NCBI GenBank assembly: GCA_034440635.1
Contig: JAOTON010001482.1
Location: 62,001-126,000 of the forward strand
Reading direction: 5' to 3'
From: Lepas anatifera
Taxonomy: Eukaryota; Arthropoda; Thecostraca; Lepadidae
DNA: 64,000 nucleotides
Shown: positions 56,971 to 64,000 of the stretch, piece by piece
How the letters are laid out: each line of letters opens with the position of its first letter
How positions within the stretch are numbered: the first letter of the stretch is position 1
Notes under the pieces: generated by a model
Database searches by the model: none
Told to the model about the DNA's origin: nothing
The model's input: the letters and a program-made list of their open reading frames with translations, nothing else
Translations under genes and position numbers: made by a program

Positions 56971-59812
56971 CGCGTCCGCACCCTCCCCCCATATAAGTTT
57001 TTTACGTATATGAACATACAAATATTATCATTTGGTTTCAGCTAACTTATTTGGTGGCCAGACTTTCCTCTACTAAGCTTGAACTGGGATACGAATTGTC
57101 TAGTTGACAATATGTCAACTTATTATTATGCTCCTTGCCTCAGCACTCCAAAATCTATCAAAGTTTAAAAATGGTCTAGCTTTACTTCCAATCCACCACT
57201 GGTTTTTCCTTTCATTGCCGCATCAAGCTCGGATGGAAGGCATGCATACACGGGCAACGGAACGTTTCAGCCTAAGGTGTGGGAGCACACATATATCCCC
57301 ATTCCACATACCAGTTTCCACTTTCATTCATAGTCGTTCCTAGTCGTCCCAGCACGGTTGTCACCACCACTCTGTCGCTACCTAGACAGCTGTTACTGTG
57401 GATTAGTACGCTCCAATTACGCTCTGTTATCGATCGTAACGATGCTGCAGGGTCGTAACGCAAACTGAACACAGATCACATGTGTGTGCAGCACTTTGAC
57501 AGCGACTTGATAACAATTATAACCGTTTCCTTCAGTATACCATCGCTTATTATGGTCTGGGCGATAATTCATCGCTATTGGAGACTGATAGCTGCCGTTT
57601 TATCCCACCTGAACGTACCGTTGTATGACAATTTCACAGCGATATATTTTTATTTACACCACCGTCAAAAGCTTAGCGGTTACAAAAAAAACCTGAACGA
57701 CAAAATTAGCTTTGATAGGCTGATTGACATTTATCAATGATTAAGCGTTCATTAGCTTCCGGGTTTGTACTAATTCTTGGACTGTGTGGGGAATGTTGGT
57801 CCTTTTCCTATATTTCATCATTTCCATTGTTCTGATCGGGCTTGTGACGTCACTTAGTTCCCAGGCCCCGCTAAATTAGGTATAATTTCAAAGTTGAGTG
57901 TTAAATTGGAACATGGCAAGTCATAACTAATTGTAATAATGATAACTTATTATAAACACGTTACTTGGGGTTGACGAGATTTATAGTGAAAAATTTATTC
58001 CCCAAATTATCTATTGAGAAGGAAAACATAAAGCTTTGAAAATTTCAAACCCGAGCCTACTATAGTATACAAAATACTTCGGACTGTAATCAGCCGCAGC
58101 ATCTTTCACGGTAAAACATTTTTTACATACCAAACTCATTTGATAAAAAATTCCGGTGTTACAAACACCATATACGGCTCCATTCAATCACCATGTCCAC
58201 CCATATATACAGATTACCTCACACACGCGCCCTCCCTCAGCCCAACAGCATCCACCTATAAATCACTATCAGCGTCCTCACCACTTCACAAACAGGTTTC
58301 GTTATCCGCCTCGTTACCCCTCCCCACCGGAGGGGGAGGCGTCAGCGGTGACCAGCGTGACCTTTCTAACCTCTGTGCCCCGCAGGCGTGCGCGGCTGCC
58401 GGCAGATAGCGGCCGCTGATTGGTGGAGGCGCGTTCATTTGTGTTGCGAGATTTTCAGAAGACATTTATCGATAAAAGTGATTGTGTTTTGGCACATGCA
58501 TCAGGAAATGTATTTAGAGTGTAGGTTTTAGACATCGATAGCTATATTTTGTTCCCTATCGCCCCGGTTATCTTCTCCACAATCCGAGGCTGCTGTTCGG
58601 TACAGTCGAGACGGTGGCAGAGTCGGCACAGGCCAGCCGGCGGCCGAGTTCACTGAAGTCAGGAGCGTCGAGATGGGTTTCTGCTGAGCGGAAAGACACG
58701 GGGTCCGGCCCAATGGTAACCGAGGTAGAGGGCGGAGATATTTTTTATATAAAACCCACTATCGCCTGGCGAGGGACAGAGAGCGGCGATTAATAGGGAA
58801 CGATACCGAATTACCAGTGGCGGCGCTTGAACATTATGACAGCCTAGGTACGATTGGCTTAGAGGTAAGGACGTCGCCCAGGCCTGTTACCTGATATTGG
58901 CCAGGGACGGATCCAGCAGGTCAGCTGGAGAAGGTTGCAAGCTCAAGTCGATGAGTAAAAAGAATGCTCATGTTTTAATGTTTAATATAATGAAAATTAA
59001 AAAATATACATAAAAACATATGCCGGTGGATTGTGGAAACGGTTATGCGGCAGTACAGAAGGTACAAGGCTAAATTGAAAAAAGAATCCCGGCGAGCTCG
59101 CCTGCGTCCCCCCCCTCCCACCCCGCCGCTGCGGACCCGTCGCTACCGCGTTGCTCGCTTCGCCGCCCGAGCTGGTTTTCTCTGGTCTCGCAGCCCGACA
59201 CAGTATTGCGTCTCTCACACCGTCTCACTGTCTCATCGGTACCTCATCTCTCTTGACACTTCCTTTGCCTTCTTCCCGTCACTTTTCCTTTGTTACTCTT
59301 ATGAGGCCTTTCTTTTACTCGGCCTGTGCTCATGTTTGACCTTAGGAGTTCCGTGCGGCGCCTGCCGCTAGACTTGAACGCTGACGTTTTAATCTCCTGT
59401 CGTGCATTTTAACCATACTTGTATGTGTGTGTGTGTGCGCAAATACATGTCATGGCTACAAATTCGAGAAGGATAGGTAGGTAGGTAAGTAGGCCGGGAA
59501 GGACCATGTACTCACAAGAGCTTCCCATTTCAAGGACAACTTCGGCACTTGATTTTTTATGACCTCCAATTTCTCGCTGTACGATCGATTTGGGAAAAAA
59601 TTTCATCCACCAGATGTTTTGCAATGACTCACGTCTCCATAAGGGTTTCACAAATTAAATATCTTGCTAATAATTGTCAAACAACTGTCCCGCACTAGAC
59701 AAGGCTAGAAATCCGCGAATACAAGAATGTCAATAAACTAATCTGCTCTAATCAACGTCCTAAGACGCGGCATCGCACGTGCTAGCTACCAAGGTATGCC
59801 TGGTTTGCTGAT
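56971..59812. other. Unassigned DNA
   Basis: No gene recognised on either strand. 58300-58740 and 59080-59180 are GC-richer, but no exon could be supported. Another CAGGGACGGATCCAGCAGG hAT-like end is at about 58903. Confidence 0.4.
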
Positions 59813-61772
59813 TTAACACGCGCCCCGCTGGGGTCCCTGGCATGACACGCCCCGCTGGGGGCGTTTTTCGCCCCCACCCTCCGTATCTCATTTCCCAGAA
59901 AATATGAAGGAAAATTACGGACGGCGTTCAAAAGCTCTTGACGAGACGAATAAAAATTATAAAAAAACATTTTTTATGTCAGGTCAATATTGAGGTCAGC
60001 AAAGGTCAAAGAAGGTTCCATAGGCTTACAACAGGGCGGTGTACGATTACCCCTCTATATTTTTACTCAGCAAAGACACAGCAAATATTTTATGCCTCAT
60101 TTGATTCTTCTCATCGTGGCAAATCGAATGATGTATAATATGACCTTGCTAGATCAGATCGTGAAAATGACCTCACATCGAGCTAGGTCAAGGTCACACG
60201 GTGATCTGGTATGGTCATGTTGCATATCAATAGACTCCCCGTGACAACCTGATCACACTGATCAGGTTGTCAGCAAGGCAAACAGGGCACTCCGCTTGAT
60301 GATAAGATCCATCCAAACAGGTCACCCAGTGGGGGACCGAGATGGAGATCAAAATTCAAACCAGAGCCGATCTTGGCGGCGTATTTTGGCAACATTAGGT
60401 CGATTTTGGAATACGGATGTATCGTTTGGGGAGGAGCTGCCAAGACCCACCTAGACAGACTCGAAAAAATACAGCACAAGTTTCTAATTTGGCTATCATC
60501 AGTTTCATTCCGACACTCACAGTCCTTGGCCTATTCCCGATCTTTTGGCATGCTTTAAAATTGAGTCGCTCGCCAACCGCAGGATTCAGTATGACATTTC
60601 GTTCGTGCACAAAATTATCACTGCCAGGACTGACTCCGCCCTACTGCTCGGGAGCTTTCCACTGCACGTGCCGTCACGATACACTCGTGCAATGACGGGA
60701 ACCTTGCTGCATGTGCCGTTAGGGAGAGTAGACACGGTCAAGCGCGGTCTGTTCTGCCGTGCACCTGGAGCTTTTAACGCTTTCGTAGCTGCATGCCCCC
60801 ATGCTGATCCTTTCAGGTGCACATACACTCAATTCAGGGCTCAGACGCGTGCTTATATCAAGCAGCTACCGGCAGAGCCGATGTAGTAATCTCCCGTCTT
60901 GGTTGTGTGGTGTGCAGTTATTTGTATTCTTATTTTTACTTTTATGCCTGATTTAGGATCTAGTCCATTTTATTGAGATACTTTACAATGTACTCGCCTC
61001 CTGTGTATCTGGCGATGGGCTCATATATGCTATTATGTATTTTATACTGTATTTTAAGTGTTTATAGCTGTATTTTACACTGTATCTTCCGCATTTTAGT
61101 GATAACCCGATGATGTTTTATAAGATTGACTTGAGCTTTTATTGGGATGATTCCTGTTGCTAATGAGCCCTAATAAACAATAAACAATAAACAACAATGC
61201 AAGAAAAATGGGAGCTTTATCTCCATCCAGTGAGAAACTATTGGCAAAACAATTACTGAACGTTCCTGTGACCTGACATGACCTTTGAGAGGTCAGATGG
61301 TAAAAAACGAAACTTTATGGTCAAGCTTATTGCAAGAATACACGTTTTGAGGATTTTCAGGTTTATCTATGCAGTTTTTACTGAACACGAGCCCCTTCTA
61401 TTTTTCACTATAGACTTCTAATGGGGTGACCAAAAAAATGACTCCACCTTAGGTCAACAGTATCGAAACTCCGAGATAGCAGATTTTTAGACCCTAATGA
61501 CCTTATCATATGGTGAAAGTTTGAAACTGATCAGTTCATAGATGGTCCTTATGCACTGCTTTAAACTCGCGATTTTGGGTTTTGATGTCGATTCACTTGA
61601 CCTTCAATTGTTCCTGACCTGACATGACCTGACCTAAAACATTTGATCCGATGCGTAAAATTCATCAGGGATAAGTTTCTATAAGTTCGTTTTTCTGCGT
61701 CTCTTAGTTTTTGCGTTATCTGGGGAAAACCGGGAGGGAGGCGAATTCTACCCCCAGCAGAGCGCGTGTTAA
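59813..61772. mobile_element. TTAA element, family F, split by a LINE 3' end
   Basis: Ends TTAACACGCGCCCCGCTGGGG-type at 59813 and CCCCAGCAGAGCGCGTGTTAA-type ending at 61772. The subterminal GGGGGCGTTTTTCGCCCCC hairpin is at about 59856-59874. AGGTCA/TGACCT hexamers occur in both halves (59986-60010 and 61266-61630). A LINE fragment fills about 60241-61197. Confidence 0.7.
60241..61197 (+). mobile_element. 5'-truncated LINE (non-LTR retrotransposon) 3' end
   Basis: Plus-strand frames encode the C-terminal region downstream of the RT: ANRALRLM (about 60272), then YFGNIRSILEYGCIVWGG and LDRLEKIQHKFLIWL (60373-60510), then a C-terminal block ending AYIKQLPAEPM at 60883. Frameshifts separate the blocks. 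This is the usual Jockey/CR1-type pattern SILEYG.VVW...LDRLERVQ.KFLR. The 3' end closes with AATAAACAATAAACAATAAA, a short tandem tail. Pseudogene. Confidence 0.75.
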
Positions 61773-62990
61773 CAAGCCAGTACTCGCGTCCGATTGAATT
61801 AGGTGTTAGAGATGTCAATCAAAAAGCACACGTGAGGTTTGCCACGAGGTTAGGCAGATTCAGCGAAATCGCGAACTGCCTAATCTAACATTTGTTGACG
61901 GTAAGAGCTGCGAACGTGGATGGTCAGAGATGCAAATCATCGGCTATTTGACCCAGTGATCCGAAAAATGAATATTCTCTGTAACTTAAACATCGAGTCA
62001 AGTTAGATTTACTCCACATAAAATACATACCTACTCTGACATTTAAAAGTGGCTGGAGTGCTTAATGTGCCTCTTTGGCAGCGCCGCCAGTACGAATTAC
62101 TACCAGAAGATACATCCCATCGAGGGGAAAACGTTCTGCACTTTGTGTTGTATGGTGAAATGCACAAAACTTTATTTGGGATAAAAACATTACCAATATT
62201 TACATGTGCTTCACCGTCTTAACGCTACACCGTAAAAATAAAGTTTCTTGGTAAAACCCAGCCATAGACAGGGCCTCTTATTCCCCAATATGTCAATGCA
62301 GTAACGGAAAGTGACATCGTACCAGATGAAAGGAAATTGAGGCGAATTGAGGCGAATTAAAACGGAGCGGCAATTTTTACGTTAAGCTGCTTTTCAACAA
62401 CTACGGTTACATTAGGCCCGGACATTGAAATCAAGACGCTTTTGCCTAAAGCTGACACGAATTTGGTTGCCCTGCCATGATTTCTATGTGAGTGTAACAC
62501 CCAGAATTGCAGGAATAAGGAGGCCTGGGCGAAATAATGTCTTTTTTGTCTAAGGAGAGCACCCTCAATGGACCCAGCACGTTAGTTTAAGAACTGCTGG
62601 TGAGCAGAGGCATCGCCACAGATATTTTGTCCAGAAGCGGCGGACTCTTACCTGGAAACAATAAAAACACTACACCAGGGAGTTTACCAGAAAATAATCT
62701 GGAAATATTTTCACAAATCCACGTTATTAGCATCAGAAAATGCGAAATATTGGGTCATATGTCACAATTTGGTTGGGGGGAACTTCCCCTAGTATGCTAG
62801 TTGAGGTGATAAATTCTCCCTGTCGCCCCCGCCTCGACTTTTGACACCTGTAGTACGCACATCACGTGTTTTTTTCTGTTATCAATATAAGTGAGCCGGA
62901 CCCGGGTGCAGCTTCAAAATTTAAAGGGTGCTTTCGGATTTTAAGGGTGGTTGGTGTCCGCGCATCCCCAAAGGCATACAAGTCCACTGT
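61773..62990. other. Unassigned DNA
   Basis: No gene, repeat array or element end could be supported here. Confidence 0.4.
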
Positions 62991-62994
62991 GGTG

Positions 62995-63175
62995 ACAAGG
63001 GATATGTATCTACTCCTCCTGGCAGGAGACGCATTTGATAGGAGACACAATTTGCAGGGGACACAACTCTACACGCCTGGCAAGAGATTAATCTGGCAGG
63101 GGGCACAACCGGCAGGGGACGCAATGGGCAGGGGACACATTCTACACTCCTGGTAGGAGACACATTTCTTCTTCG
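62995..63175 (+). repeat. Degenerate short tandem repeat
   Basis: About ten loose copies of GGCAGGGGACACAA-like units (for example TGGCAGGAGACGCA, TGCAGGGGACACAA, GGCAGGGGACGCAA). Confidence 0.6.
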
Positions 63176-64000
63176 CCTGGCATGATAATATTTTTCGAAC
63201 TGTTTAATACTGGAGCCTAACCCAAACGTCACCAATTGTGTTCAGCTTTCAGCATCAAAGGTGGAAACCAACACAACTCCAAACCACTCATAGCTTTGTC
63301 CTGTAACACTGCCAGGCGGAGGTCGGCATGAAACTGTGTGAGTGAGTACTTGGTATTCTGCTGTTGTCTCGAGAACATTGCGCAAAGTTTGGAGTCACTG
63401 ATATGTTGGCGGGGGACGTGCAGCAAGCTGAATCACCATAAAACCGAACCTTTGCCGAGCGCTTCTTTAGCGATTAAACTAGTGAAACAATATTCAGGGA
63501 AGTGAAAAAAAGCTTAACACGGAATGCGAATTCTGGAAAATTTTGGAATGGTGCCACTTGTTGAATGTATTTTTGGAACGAGAAGGGGATAAGGACAGAC
63601 TTCAGTGGAACATAAGGGGATGCGGCAAAATTCAATGAGACTGAACGGGATGGATTCTGAAATATTGTCCCATGGTAACCTCTAAGTACAGTCCGCATTA
63701 ACTCCCAATGACCTCGTCTTCATGCTGGCCTCATCTCTCGACCACCGATGCCCACGCGCAGGGATGTAAAACCGCCGGGGGCTGACGTGAGCTGTACAGT
63801 GACCTTCTCTCTGAGTTGTGTGACCTGGCACCTGGGCCCAGGGGGGGCAGTCAGGAGAGGGAGTGGTTATCATCGGTGCTAAATCACCCAGAGCAGAGGG
63901 GAGGTCTGTAATGTCCCTCAGTCAGTCCCAGCCTCTGCAAAGGGGGAGGGGTAAGGGGGGTCCTTGGAGGTCGACTGTGACTTGAACATTTTAGCCCTCA
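63176..64000. other. Unassigned DNA to window end
   Basis: No supported feature; the open frames look like chance. Confidence 0.4.

Noticed and set aside
59033..59371. Arg/Pro-rich frame starting METVMRQYRR
   Set aside because: Low-complexity GC-rich DNA and no family resemblance.

Overview
The window looks like a repeat-dense stretch of an animal nuclear genome, most likely an aquatic invertebrate; a lancelet-like deuterostome is my guess from the mix of element types, not something I can prove. Evidence for a eukaryote: GT-AG introns in a clear gene, a Penelope-like retroelement with a GIY-YIG domain, LINE and SINE fragments, micro- and minisatellites, and cut-and-paste elements with TTAA or 8-bp target duplications. 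There are no bacterial-style operons.

Layout. 0.5-3.1 kb: minus-strand relic of a transposon-associated protein, split by a 1.2-kb TTAA element. 3.1-4.4 kb: a tRNA-derived SINE head and a LINE ORF1 fragment with zinc knuckles (minus). 4.4-12.8 kb: a ~370-bp direct repeat, a hairpin and a series of AGGTCA-rich TTAA elements, with a possible two-exon secreted cysteine-rich peptide gene at 8.67-10.15 kb. 12.6-38.3 kb: one giant imperfect inverted repeat (left arm 12582-27406, spacer 27407-29756, right arm 29757-38306) built around a Penelope-like element. 39.2-40.2 kb: another TTAA element. 42.1-47.7 kb: first four coding exons of a PEBP-family gene with an N-terminal membrane anchor; its C-terminal exons were not found. 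47.7-64 kb: microsatellites, SINEs, small hAT-like elements, a 38-bp minisatellite, a TTAA element split by a LINE 3' end, and much unassigned DNA.

The left arm shows deep nesting: arm > TTAA element (14088-22099) > hAT-like element with 8-bp duplication CTTACACG (14732-21909) > second hAT-like element with 8-bp duplication TCCACGAT (15007-18112). Each hAT-like element is filled by its own ~20-bp minisatellite. The right arm carries the unoccupied insertion site, so the order of events can be read. No transposase for either the hAT-like or the TTAA elements is visible, so both look non-autonomous.

The most unusual feature is the group of TTAA elements. Their interiors are packed with AGGTCA/TGACCT hexamers, the nuclear-receptor half-site, in direct, inverted and everted arrangements. 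Their ends carry subterminal GC-rich hairpins whose sequence differs between families while pairing is kept.
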